DNA of 64,000 nucleotides from a candidate division SR1 bacterium (GTDB lineage: Bacteria > Patescibacteriota > Gracilibacteria > Absconditabacterales > Absconditicoccaceae): the NCBI GenBank assembly GCA_026397475.1, contig JAPLUT010000006.1, positions 124,001 to 188,000 on the forward strand. The letters are read 5' to 3'. Within the stretch, counting starts at the first letter, position 1. Each line of letters starts with the position of its first letter. Below the pieces are notes generated by a model. It saw only the letters and a program-made list of their open reading frames with translations, was not told the DNA's origin and searched no databases. Positions 33,407 to 43,618 of the stretch are shown here, one piece after another. The position numbers and the translations under genes were made by a program.

Positions 33407-33970
33407 TTAAAGTTTTCACATCAAGTCTTCCATTTTTCCTGCTTGTTCTTTTTTTGCTTTTTGAGACAGCTCGTCTTTATCTATAGTTTGAAGTACTGCG
33501 TTCCATCTTTTGAGTCTCATTTCTCTTTCTTGGTCGATAGTGTTCTTCTCATTTTCATCTTCTGCTTTGAGCGCATGAAGATTCATCTGTTCTTCTATAT
33601 ATATTTCATATAATCTTAGAATTTGAAATGATCGTAATTCTGAAACTGTTTTTACTACGCTTTGGTCTCAGCTTTTTACTGCTATGAACAATTCCTTATT
33701 TTCTTTTTTTTCTTCTTTTTTGAGTTCATAATCACTACTAAATGATCCTACAACTAATTGTTCCAATAGATCTCGATCGAAATCGCTTTTGAGTTCTTCG
33801 GGTATTTCGTAGGCTAATGGCTCAAATTTTGAAAGATATTCAGTATACCAAATCTGATCCTTTATATCTCATTGGACAGGACCAAATAAGGTTTCGTATT
33901 TTTCTACGATTTGTTTTTTTTCAGGTTTTTCTCTAAGTTCTTCTACAAATGCTTGAAAATCGAATAGCAT
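33407..33970 (-). CDS. Hypothetical coiled-coil protein, 187 aa
   Basis: Almost entirely helical and highly charged: for example LKKEEKKENKELFIAVK and EQMNLHALKAEDENEKNTID, ending QAGKMEDLMGKL. It starts MLFDFQAFVEELREKPEKKQ. No signal peptide, membrane span or catalytic motif. Two TGA glycines. The family is not recognised. It lies 100 bases downstream of the YidD-Fmt fusion gene on the same strand, so co-transcription is possible. Confidence 0.65.
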
Positions 33971-34070
33971 TTTTGAATATATAAATGGTAAAAATTACAT
34001 TTGTCTTGTTAGTAGTTTATAGATATAATTTAATAATTCAATATAAAGTTCGGCAGGATATACTCAGTTA

Positions 34071-35714
34071 TTATTTCAGATATCAATTCAAGAATTCTTT
34101 CCATTCCATTGCTTTTTTTCCTTCGGGTTTGAGTTGGATATTAAGTACGGCAGGATGTAATTCTTTCCCATTAAACAAAGGAAGCTCATCATTACTATTA
34201 TATGTCGATTCATTTAGTTCTAGGCGTTCTATGATGACTCTTTTGTCATTTAATATAAAATATATTTTCGGCCAAAGAAAGAATGCACGGTATTTGTTAT
34301 AGATTGTTTCGAGAGTATCCGTCCGTGGATTTATTAGTCCAGATTCCTTTTCTATTTTTCCGCAATATGTTGCTTTATCTTCTTTCTGTTTTACTTCTCC
34401 AAGAAGTTTCTTTCCATATTTTCGTAAGGTGTCATTCAAAAATTTTGGACCGATTTCCGTCATCTCTTCAATCAATTCTTTTGTTGTCCACTGAAAGGGG
34501 ATTCTAAATCTCAAAATATCAATCATATCTCCTGTATCCATAGTTGCATCCATTTTCATTATCGTGAGTCCAGTTTCTTTATCATTATTAAGTACTGTAG
34601 ATTGAATAGGTGAGGCACCACGATACTTTGGAAGAAGTGATCCATGGATGTTGATAGGAGCGATCTTTGGGATATCTAAAATCGCTTGAGGGATGATTTT
34701 TCCATAAGCAATAACAACTAAGAAGTCTGGGTTTTTTTCTTTGAGTCGTTCTGCGAATTCTTTTCCTTCTTCTGATTTCTCCGGATGTAATTTGGTCGGA
34801 GTAAAAATTTCCTCACCCCCTTTCCCCCTCTCCTTCAGAGAGGGGTGATTTTCTCCATTATTTTTTATATGTGCTATCTCGGTAAGTATTTTTTCTAAAT
34901 TATCAAAAACATCTTCATTTTTACATCTTAATACTTTGTAACCTAAATGTTCTAGTGTTTGGTTTCTTTCCTTATCAATTATTTTCTGTTCTTCAGTGTC
35001 GTGTATGCCTCAATCTATTTCTAAAATTATTTTATACTCCTCATTATAAAAATCTGCTATATATTTATTGATAGGAAATTGTCTTCTTCGTTTCATTCAT
35101 AGAACTTTTCTATTTCTTAGAATATCTCGTATGATATCTTCTGCTATTGTTGGGTTTTTTCTCATATCTCTTGCAAACTGTACTTGAAGTCCTCATGATT
35201 CTCAGTAAATGTGATGTTTTTTGTATATTTCGTGTACTATCTTTTGCAACTCTCCTTCTCTGAAGGAGAAGGAGTTGGAGGATGAGGAAAATATTTTTTT
35301 TGCTTCTTTTTTTATGATATTTTCATTCATTTCCATCCCTCTTCCTGATGGCTTGTCACACTGAGTTACCACTCCAACTACTTCAAATCTTTTATCTTTT
35401 GTTAGGCCTTCAAGAAAGGGTACGCCGATAGGCGCTGAAGAGAAAAAAACTATACGATAATGTTCAGGGTCATATGTTTTATGCATACTTGCTGTACAAT
35501 GTAAAATTCTATCACTAGCATAAAAAATTCCAGGCCAAAATCCATATCTTTTGAGTACGGAAATGCTGTATTTGCTGCAATGAGGTTCATGAGAACATAT
35601 TCTTCCTTTTAGCCAAAAAGATGGCAATCCCTTGTCTGGTGAAAGCGTATATTGATATATTCTTATCATTCGTATTACAGGAATGGAGAGTATTTTGTTG
35701 AGTTTATTGAACAT
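34071..35714 (-). CDS. fmt: YidD-Fmt fusion (methionyl-tRNA formyltransferase) with inserted DUF559 endonuclease domain
   Basis: 547 residues in one open frame. Residues 1-82 match YidD, which aids membrane protein insertion (IRIYQYTLSPDKGLP, CSHEPHCSKYSISVLKRYG, ILHC). From residue 86 an Fmt enzyme begins (YRIVFFSSAPIGVPFLEGL, VGVVTQCDKPSGRGM) that formylates initiator Met-tRNA using 10-formyl-THF. At residues 143-302 it is split by a DUF559 domain (ARDMRKNPTIAED, RRRQFPINKYIADF, ILEIDGGIH, LGYKVLRCKNEDVF). Fmt resumes with VVIAYGKIIPQ, NIHGSLLPKYRGASPIQ and DATMDTGDM. The insertion lies in the loop before 'P.kL', away from these motifs, so activity could survive. A normal Fmt is about 310 residues. 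Confidence 0.88.
34811..35287 (-). mobile_element. DUF559-coding element with inverted-repeat ends, inserted in frame in fmt
   Basis: 477 bases (159 codons, so frame is kept). Plus-strand ends: CCTCACCCCCTTTCCCCC at the left and GGAGTTGGAGGATGAGG at the right, forming imperfect terminal inverted repeats; inner hairpins CTCTCCTTCAGAGAG and CTCCTTCTCTGAAGGAG flank the coding part. On the minus strand it encodes a DUF559 (PD-(D/E)XK, Vsr-like) endonuclease domain: core Glu-x-Asp in ILEIDGG and a following His. The repeat parts are translated as SSSSNSFSFREGEL and HPSLKERGKGGEE. No clear target duplication is seen beyond AT-rich flanks (AAAATTT / AAAATAT). Confidence 0.75.
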
Positions 35715-35730
35715 TATAATAAGGAATGAT

Positions 35731-35802
35731 ATGAAAAAGCTGTCGAAGTATCTTTTCTATGTGTTTTTGTTTTTGTTATTCTTGGTTGAAAATTCAAGCT
35801 AA
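35731..35802 (+). CDS. Possible 23-residue hydrophobic peptide
   Basis: ATG 35731 is preceded at good distance by AAGGA (35721-35725), one of the better ribosome sites in the window. It encodes MKKLSKYLFYVFLFLLFLVE plus three residues before TAA: a basic start and a single hydrophobic helix, like a small membrane peptide or a leader upstream of holA. It could also be chance. Confidence 0.3.
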   Translation: MKKLSKYLFYVFLFLLFLVENSS

Positions 35803-35848
35803 AATACTACTATTGTTGTAGATGTGTTTATAGTCCAAAATACTTACT

Positions 35849-36850
35849 ATGATTCAAAATATATATTTATTCACTGGACAGGAGACGTATCTCCTAGATA
35901 AAGAGCTCTTGAGACGAAAAGAGAATTTTCTCCAAAAATTTGGTCCTGACAGTATATTCTCATTTAGTTTAGATAATTTAGATATCAGTCAGATAAAACA
36001 AGCGATCTATAGTAGTGGATTATTTACTACCAAAAAACTTATTCTTATCAATGGTTTGCCCTTAGATGCGTCTACTAAACTTGGAGAAGAAAAGAATGAG
36101 GAGTTGCAGATTTTTATTGATGCCCTTATCAAGGCAGAAGGAAAAATTCCTGCAGATTCGCTTATTGTTTTTATTAATTCTACTCCAGATAAAAGGCTTA
36201 AGCTCTATAAGTTTTTAGAAAAAAATGCCATTGTCAAAGAATTTGCCCAACTCAAAAATAATGATTTAGAATGATTTGTAAAAAAAGAATTAAGTGAGTG
36301 TCTCATTGACCATGACACAATTCAGTATTTTCTCACTAAGGTGTGATCAGACTTGTATCGCATTTGGTTTGAGTGTGATAAGCTAAAAACACGAACTCAA
36401 ATTAAACAACAAAAAAAAATAGATGAAGCCATGATCGATTTGGTTGTCTTTTGACAGGTGGAAACAGATTCTTTTGCTTTACTTAAAACATTGTTTGCTG
36501 ACAAGGTCAGAGGAATAGAAATTCTAGAAAAAATTCAGAATGGGGGTGCAGATCGAAATCAGTTTCTTGGGATGTTGTATCGGGCTATGAAATTCTATAT
36601 ATTTATGCTAGATCTTGATGAGTATGGAATTACAGATAGTAAAGAAATTGCTTCGTTCCTTAAAATGAATCCTTGGCAAGTTAAAAATGAATATGCGAAA
36701 ATTTGAGTATTGAAAAGTAACAAAAAAAATATAGAAAATTTTTACAAGGGATTGATAGAACTTGATGCTGGCATCAAGTCTTGAAAATATCCTGATATCT
36801 ACTTTTGGTTGGGAGTAAAAAAATTGATTAATGGGGTAGTAAAAAAATAA
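35849..36850 (+). CDS. holA: DNA polymerase III delta subunit HolA
   Basis: 333 residues. The delta subunit opens the beta sliding clamp within the clamp loader. The N-terminus NIYLFTGQETYLLDKELLRR matches the HolA pattern 'yll.G.e.~l...~l...', followed by ISQIKQAIYSSGLFTTKKLILI ('l.......plF..rrlv.i') and SLIVFINSTPDKRLKLYKFL. The C-terminal helical collar includes DSFALLKTLFADK ... ILEKIQNGGADRNQFLGMLYRAMK, typical of delta. Sequence is divergent but the order is convincing. Four TGA glycines. Followed 27 bases later by a secreted-protein gene. Confidence 0.85.
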
Positions 36851-36877
36851 ATTTGAATTTTAAATTAGAAATATTCC

Positions 36878-37468
36878 ATGAAGAAGCTTGTCTTGATATT
36901 TATTTTTATTGTGTTGGGTATCTGAACCGTGAGTGCAGATCTCTCAGATTGATTATTTTGTTTAATAAGAAAGGATGAAGTAATTATTTCTCTCAAACAA
37001 ACCACAGGATATTATAAATGTAAAGATACCATCTTGTCTTTGGAACACTTAATCGTAGAAACAGCAAAAGATCTCATCAAAATACAGACCTATCTTAATA
37101 TCGGTCGTGATGTCGAATATCGAAAAACAGTTAAAGTAGAAAAAAACGCATTGTTAGATAAGTTGCTTCTTTCTAGGACTACTATCCTTACAAATATGAA
37201 AACTTTTGAAGGTAATCTCCTGCAAAAATCTATTCAATATTTTATTATCAAAATTACTCCTTATAAAATCAGGCTTCAAAAATCTCTAGTTAAAATAGAG
37301 ACTTTGAGCGGAGTAGCTACCCCAGAGCTTAATGCTTATGAGCTTCTTCTTAAATCACAGGTTGCTACTATAGATAAACTTAGCAAAGTAACTACTCAAA
37401 CCGAACTTACAAATACGCTTAATGCATATATTTATTTTAAAAAAGAAATAGAATGAAAATCTGAATAA
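36878..37468 (+). CDS. Secreted helical protein, 196 aa
   Basis: Signal peptide KKLVLIFIFIVLGIGTVSA followed by a mature helical domain with a possible disulphide pair (LFCLIRKDE ... YYKCKD). The rest is a long amphipathic helix bundle without known motifs. It lies between holA and the racemase-like gene, overlapping the latter by 16 bases, so the three are probably one operon. Function unknown. Confidence 0.7.
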
Positions 37469-38262
37469 TAACTTCGGGATCTGAGACATTAACTCTGTTT
37501 AGATTTCTTTCAAAATATGATCATGAATACCTTGTGTATTATGATTTTTTGCATTGGCCGTATGGAGATAAAACATTTGAACAGTGATTAGCATGTGTTG
37601 AAAAGGGGATTGAATATTTTACCAAACAAGGCGTGGATGCTATCATATTGCCGCCTGTTTATGAGTTGCATTATTTAGTAGAAGGTTCAAAAATATTTCC
37701 TTTATTCAGAACTTACTTGTTTGAATATTGTTTCAAGTATTCGCTTGTCGGAAAGATTGGTCTTTTCTGAGATTTTGCTGATGTGGAGCAGGCACAATCA
37801 TTAGTAAAAAAATTAGCAACGACATATATTCTTACTGAAAATCAAAAAAAAATTAAGAAATTTCATTATCCCTTTGCTTATCGAACTAAAGAAACTCCAC
37901 TTTGGAAGTATTATCTTTCCAGCCTTTCTTATTCTAATGTTTTGGTTAACAAAATTATAAAATTTGATCTGAGCTATTTCAAGGATGCGATGACGGATAC
38001 AGTTATTCCTCTCAATTATGGGTATTTCCATTATCAGACGACTATTACTAAGTTTTTAAATTTCAAAAAAATACGTTTTCATGGGCTTGAAAAATTGGAA
38101 ACAATTTTTCAAACAGTGACGAGTGACAAGTGAAAAGTGACGAGTAAATATTCGATAACTATAGCTTATACCGGACATGTTGAGTTATTGAAAAGAGAAA
38201 AAAGATTGGTGCGATTGTTGCAGAGAGGTAAGAATATAGACATTGTGTTTAAGAAAGTATAA
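37453..38262 (+). CDS. Degenerate glutamate racemase-like protein
   Basis: 269 residues. The start MKIGIITSGSETLTLFRFLS and YLVYYDFLHWPYGDKT align with the MurI pattern 'IGvfDSGvGGLtvl..l' and 'iyfgDta..PYG.ks'. However, the first catalytic Cys region ('aCNTas') reads IILPPVYELHY, and the DSGVGG loop is changed to TSGSETL. Hence it is probably not an active racemase; Gracilibacteria often lack full peptidoglycan precursor pathways or scavenge. A repeat-like stretch (VTSDKGKVTSKYS, from AGTGACGAGTGACAAGTG) lies near residue 230. Start overlaps the previous gene. Confidence 0.6.
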
Positions 38263-38264
38263 GT

Positions 38265-38303
38265 AAAAAAAATCTCTCTGCTGAAGCAAAGAGATTTTTT
38301 TTA
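38265..38303. terminator. Bidirectional terminator
   Basis: AAATCTCTctgctgaagcaAAGAGATTT with A- and T-runs; ends the racemase-like gene (+) and the histone-like gene (-). Confidence 0.8.
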
Positions 38304-38332
38304 TTAACTATAGAGGAATTGCCTTATACAGA

Positions 38333-38596
38333 CTATCTTCTTTTAGCTGCAGCTCGTCCTACTAATTTTTTAGGAGCCTTTTTTTTAGCAACCTTTTTTG
38401 CTTTTTTAGCTTTTTTAGGAGCTTTCTTTTTAGCTACTTTTTTAGCTTTTTTAGGAGCTTTCTTTTTAGTTACTTTTTTAGCTTTTTTAGCAACTTTTTT
38501 TTTAGTAACTTTTTTAGGAGCCTTTTTTTTAGCAACCTTTTTAGCAACTTTCTTAGCTACTTTTTTAGCAGCTTTTTTAGCAACTTTCTTAGCCAT
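38333..38596 (-). CDS. Histone H1-like, Lys/Ala-rich DNA-binding protein
   Basis: 87 residues made almost only of Lys, Ala, Val and Pro in repeated AKKVAKK and KKKAPKK units, ending LVGRAAAKRR. This resembles the C-terminal tails of eukaryotic H1 and bacterial Hc1/Hc2-type proteins, which bind and compact DNA or RNA through charge. No folded domain is visible. The DNA is correspondingly repetitive (TTTTTTAGCxxC units), so repeat number may vary. Single-gene unit that shares a terminator with the plus-strand operon. Confidence 0.8.
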   Translation of the reverse strand: MAKKVAKKAAKKVAKKVAKKVAKKKAPKKVTKKKVAKKAKKVTKKKAPKKAKKVAKKKAPKKAKKAKKVAKKKAPKKLVGRAAAKRR

Positions 38597-39223
38597 TTGC
38601 GAGTAATAATAAAAGATAAAAAGAGATTTAACATCAATATATTATGATATGTATTATGAAATGCAAGAGAAAGTGTAAAAGCTTTTTATCCTGTTTTGTC
38701 TTGTGGAATGAGGCTTTGCAACTGGTATTTTTGTATGTATTGTTTTTGTGTTTATTTAGAAGATAAAAAAATATAAAAATAATTTTTTATTTATTGCCTC
38801 GCCGGCAGGGCGTTTCTTTTTTTCTTCCAGGCAAAAAAAGAAACCAAAAAAGCCCTCGTCGATTGTACTCTTTCTGTTGATTATTTTTATTCGTGAATTG
38901 TTTTCGACCCGCCATACAACCCACGATTAATTATCGTGGGACCCATGTATGGCTTTTATATGGACTATTTTCTGTGAATTTATTATGAATCAGATTATAC
39001 AATCGACATTCCGTTTTGTAGTTAAAACAAATTATGATACTCCCTCTCTATGATTTTAAAAATACCCCTAGAATCCCTAAGACTTTTTTCCTTTTTTCCA
39101 TTGTTTTACTCTCCAAATTTTATATGATAGTCTATCGACCCAAGGATGTCTAAAAGTAATCAAAAAGTATTCTGTTCGTGGGGATATGTTCTATATAAAT
39201 CTTTTAATAATTTTTTAAAAAAT
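38597..39223. other. Long intergenic region with inverted repeats before secA
   Basis: Contains a large hairpin GGGCgTTTCTTTTTTT...AAAAAAAGAAACC...GCCC (about 38815-38862) and another, GCCATACAACCCACGAT with ATCGTGGGACCCATGTATGGC (about 38912-38956). A 36-codon frame at 38656-38766 has no support. An in-frame ATG at 39146, preceded by AAGG, could extend SecA by 26 residues. No RNA gene recognised. Confidence 0.5.
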
Positions 39224-42200
39224 ATGTTTGCAAATCTTATGAAATTTATAGTTGGGGACTACAATCAAAAACAGCTTAATAAATATCTTCCCTTGATAAA
39301 AAAAATAAACGATTATTCATCTCAGTTTGATGCATTTTCTGATGATCAGATAAAAGCAAAGACTCAGGACTTCAAAGAAAGACTCGCTAAGGGTGAAAGT
39401 TTGGACGATATCTTGCCGGAAGCTTTTGCTACCGTCAAACAGGCGTGTAAAAGAATGGTAGGGGCTCAGGTTGAGGTGAAATGAGAGATGTTGACTTGGA
39501 ATATGGTGCCTTATGATATGCAATTGCTTGGAGGAATTATTCTGCATAAAGGAATTATTGCTGAAATGAAAACTTGAGAAGGAAAGACATTGGTTGCTGT
39601 GATGCCCGTATATTTGAATGCTTTGGCAGGAAAGTGAGTACATGTTGTTACGGTAAATGATTATCTTGCCTCTCGTGATGCTCAGTGGATGGGGCACGTG
39701 TATGCTCGATTATGACTTACTTCTGGATGCGTAACTAAAACTGTTCCTCTTCAGAAAAGAAGAGAAGAATACTCAAAGGATATTACTTATATAGAAAATT
39801 CTGAACTTGGATTTGATTATCTAAGAGATAATTTAGTTAAGTCTATGAAAGAAAGATCGCTTCTTCGAAGACCGCTCAATTATGCGATCGTCGATGAAAT
39901 TGATAGTATCTTAATTGATGAGGCAAGAACTCCGCTTATTATTTCTGAACCAAATGCTGAAGCGACAGAAAAGTATTTGTATTATGCTCAAATTTCTAGA
40001 GGATTAACTCCTTGTAGTAGTAAAAAAAAGGTTTCTAAATGATTGCTCCAAGAATTGCTTACGGATGCAAAATCAGGTAAAGATCAAGAAGATGATGGAG
40101 ATTATTATATCGATGAAAAAACAAAAACTGCTGCTTTGAGTGGTAAATGAATTACAAAATTGGAATGAATACTCAAGGTAGAAAATCTTTATAAGGACCT
40201 TGGATACGAAGAGATTCATCATATCGAAAACGCGCTTCGTGCACAAGCGGTCTACGAGAAAGATAAAGAGTATATCGTAAAAGATAACGAGGTTCTTATT
40301 GTCGATGAACATACGGGACGTACGATGCCAGGAAGAAGATTTTCTGAAGGATTACATCAAGCCATTGAGGCAAAAGAAGGTGTGAAAATCCAGAAAGAAT
40401 CTAAAACTCTTGCAACGATTACGTATCAAAATTTCTTCAAACAATATGTTAAGCTTGGTGGAATGACGGGTACGGCATTGACTGAAGGAGAAGAGTTTGA
40501 AAAAATCTATGATCTTTCTGTGCTCGAAATCCCAACCAATAGGCCTACGATTAGAGTAGATAGAAATGATAAAGTATATTATAATGAAGCTATTAAATGG
40601 AAATTTGTGAAACAACATATAAAATTTGCTCATGATATTGGGCAACCTATTCTTATCGGTACTGCTAATATTGCTACGTCAGAATACGTTTCTAGAACAT
40701 TAGAAAAGGATGCAATTACTCACTATGTCTTGAATGCTAAATTTCATGAACAAGAGGCGCATATCGTTTCACAAGCAGGAAAATATAAAAGTGTAGTAGT
40801 GGCTACCAATATGGCAGGAAGAGGAACAGATATCAAGCTTGAATCTGGACTTAACGATAAGCTTGCTGATAATTATGCAAAATGGATCAAAAAACAAATA
40901 CTTTCTGACAAAAAAGGAATATCTGTTGATATCTATTCGCAAATAGAATATGAACTTACTATGGAGGGAATGAAGCGTGAGTTTTGAATCAGTGATGAAC
41001 TTATTAGACAAGCGGAACAAGACCGAGTGAGTCATCAGGGTATTATGATGAAAGTAAAATTTAATCGTAGCAAAAAAGTAAATACTGATGCCTTTGCAGA
41101 ATTGCTTTGTAAGCCTGCTGACTTTGCTTCTACGGAAACGATAGAACAAGATTTTCATTATGGATTATTCATTCTCGGAACTGAAAAACATGAATCAAGA
41201 AGAATAGATAATCAGTTGAGAGGACGTGCAGGTAGACAATGAGATCCTGGAGTTTCTGTTTTCTTTGTTGCCCTTGATGATTTGATCATGCGTAAGATGG
41301 GTGGAGAAAGAATCCAGTGAGTAGCTTCAATGTTGCTGGGTGCGGCGGATTTAGAAAATCTAGAATTGAGCCAAAAACAATTTAGTAATTCTATCGTGAG
41401 ATCACAAAAACAAATGGAAGGCCGACATTTTGGTACGAGAAAACATTTGTTTGATTACGATAGTGTTATCAACAAACAGAGACAAGCAATCTATAAAAAA
41501 AGAGATGATATCTTGGCAAGCGAAACTGATGAAAAATTGAGAGCATACTTAGTTGAACTTATTAAGCTTGAAATTGAGGCTAATATGAGCGATATCGTTC
41601 GTCAACAAATAGCTAATGCTAAAGTATTGGATCAGTCTGTCGCACAATTTCTTCGTGTAATGGACAAGGAATTCTCTCTCAAGCTTGATCATAAACAATT
41701 TCAAATGTTTGAGGAAATGACTTTTGAAAAGCTTCAACCTGATCTTTCTCTCTTTATGCTTGATCAACTCAAAGCAAAGTTTGCTATGATGGACACTAAT
41801 AGACTGTATCAAATATTCAAAGACGTATACTTATATCACTTAGATAAACTGCGAGTGAAACATCTTGATGATATGGAATATCTTAGAGACAAGGTTGGAC
41901 TTGTTTGATATGCACAACTTGATCCTTTGGTTATCTACAAATCAGAAGCATTTGAAAAATTCCAAACTTTATTGTACAGACTCAAATTTGACGTAACTGC
42001 ATATATCGCTGGTATCGACTTTACTAGTGTTCAGCAACAAGACGCGCAACAAGTAGTTATGGCGAGTTCACAAAGTGAGGCAGAATACCTCAAGATGCTT
42101 CAACAAGTGAGTTCAGAAGTTAAGGAAATAAAGTTTGATTCATCATGAGGTACGAAGGATAAACCAAGAGCTAAAGAACCAGAAAAAATGGTCTACGAAA

Positions 42201-42370
42201 ATAGTGATGGAGTAGAAATCTTCGAGGTGAACGATAAAAATCAGCCTATGGGAACTCCTAATGTCTTTGATGAAGCTGTTATCCCACAACCAGGATGAAA
42301 AGTAAGACCAAATGATCCTTGTCCTTGTTGATCTGGAAAGAAATATAAAAAATGTTGTGGTGCTAAATAA
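39224..42370 (+). CDS. secA: Preprotein translocase ATPase SecA
   Basis: About 1048 residues. SecA drives export of signal-peptide proteins through SecYEG. Visible: MKTGEGKT Walker A (TGA for the first Gly), [76 protein letters not shown], and the C-terminal zinc motif [14 protein letters not shown] (two Gly TGA). Helix-rich scaffold regions are present. A segment near residues 265-340 ([20 protein letters not shown]) may be an insertion, as SecA is usually about 850-900. Start 39224 gives [14 protein letters not shown], fitting the family; 39146 is possible. Ends at its own terminator. Confidence 0.96.
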
Positions 42371-42392
42371 ATCTTTGTTAAAATATAGAAAA

Positions 42393-42430
42393 AATTGGTA
42401 TCTAGTGTTTACTAGCGTACCAATTTTTTT
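42393..42430. terminator. Terminator of secA
   Basis: AAATTGGTA-tCTAGtgtttaCTAGcg-TACCAATTT with a T-run of seven. The T-run overlaps the end of the leftward gene. Confidence 0.75.
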
Positions 42431-43004
42431 ATTTTTTTCTTATTGCAATATATTTTTTCTTAAATAGTCCTAGTCCAGCGAAATCTCGATAGGTAATGAG
42501 ATCTTGATAGTGGAGTTGTATGTTTCAGACAGGGAGATTATTTTCTCTTATTTCTGTATGAGAATCATAGCAGTAGAATACCTCCTTTTCATCGTCATAT
42601 CATCGTATACTGAGATAATGCTGGTAGAATATAGCTTTGAATAGATTAAACATATTTTTTTTGGTATATGCGTGTGCTATGAGTACTATTACTGGGCCAT
42701 TTTCTATGTGTTTTTTAAGAAAATCTATTTTTGAAAGCATGCTTTTTTTATGATACTTTTGAATAGTATTTGGTATGTCATAGCTGTTTAATATCTTCGA
42801 GAGTTGTTTTGGTGTAGAGAGTCCAAGTACTCTTTGAAGTCGAGATCAGGAGTACTCTACAGGCTTTTTATTTAATTCAGGATGATAGGATTCTATTACT
42901 GCTTTAATCGTAAAAAATCAACACCCCGTTAAGTCGCATTGTTGTGGATATTTTTTTGGATGTTGCTTGTAGATAAAGTGATCGTGAATAATCTGTTTTT
43001 TCAT
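42429..43004 (-). CDS. C39-like (papain-fold) cysteine peptidase-like protein
   Basis: 191 residues. Motifs fit a C39-type fold: an N-terminal Cys helix (QCDLTGCGFFTIKAVIESY, Gly after Cys is TGA), a central strand GPVIVLIAHAY, and HYLSIRGYDDEKEVFYCYDSH, giving His and Asp of a catalytic triad, then LHYQDLITYRDFA. C39-family domains cut double-Gly leaders or act as papain-like peptidases; some are inactive. No membrane span or ABC domain is attached. It is the last gene of the operon starting with the TraG-like ATPase at 47373 (spacing 20 bases). A role in processing a secreted substrate of that system is inference. Confidence 0.65.
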
Positions 43005-43024
43005 GTTTTTTTGTATAGGTTAAA

Positions 43025-43594
43025 TTACTCTACCACTAGATTATATTTTTTTACAATATCCTCTAGTTCTTTGATTCATTTTGGTCAAATGTTTCTGTAA
43101 CGTAATATGTGGTTCTGTCGTTTTGTTTCTTTGTCTGTGAATCCGTTTTCAATAAATTTATCTCCTTTTTCTATAAAGCTTTTTAGATCTTTTAAGGTAT
43201 GTATTCCTGGACCACGAAGAACGTTTGTTGTATGTACGCTTACCAATCATCTTAATGGTATATCTAATATTTCTGGGTTTTTTTGTAATGTTTCTAAAAT
43301 TTCTTGTCTTTTGTCGTCTCTTCTTTTTTCTAGTTTCTTTTTTAGTTCTATAAGAAATTCATATTCTATCTTAAGAAGTGAGAATTCTCCATCTTTTTCG
43401 TATTCGTCTATTGCTCTTCTCCTTTGCTCTAAAATTTCTTCTGGTGAAGCGTCCTTTATAGTTTCTTTTGGGAGTATAGCTTTAGTGCTGCTGTAAATTT
43501 TTTTTCTTATTGCTTTCAGTTTTGCATTAACATCTAAAAGATCTAGTTTTTCGTATTCATTTGATGGATTAATTTCTGGTACAATGTTGTTCAT
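43025..43594 (-). CDS. Helix-hairpin-helix protein, paralogue 2
   Basis: 189 residues. The first 110 residues are a charged coiled coil (KLDLLDVNAKLKAIRKKIY, RRRAIDEYEKDGEFSLLK). The C-terminus (NHILRYRNIGPKGIKELEDI) matches the helix-hairpin-helix end of the RNA polymerase alpha C-terminal domain ('L.....R.iG.kslkEI...L'), a DNA- or protein-contact fold. A close paralogue lies directly upstream at 43619-44173 (24 bases away). Both share 'LRRDDKR.EILETL.K.PxI..IPL.G'. No catalytic residues. Likely a regulator or structural partner of the TraG-like ATPase in this operon; this is inference. Confidence 0.7.
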
Positions 43595-43618
43595 TGGTGG
43601 GTATAAAAGAGTAAAAAA

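Noticed and set aside
38656-38766. 36-residue Cys-containing open frame before secA
   Set aside because: No ribosome site, no conserved feature; overlaps a region of low complexity.
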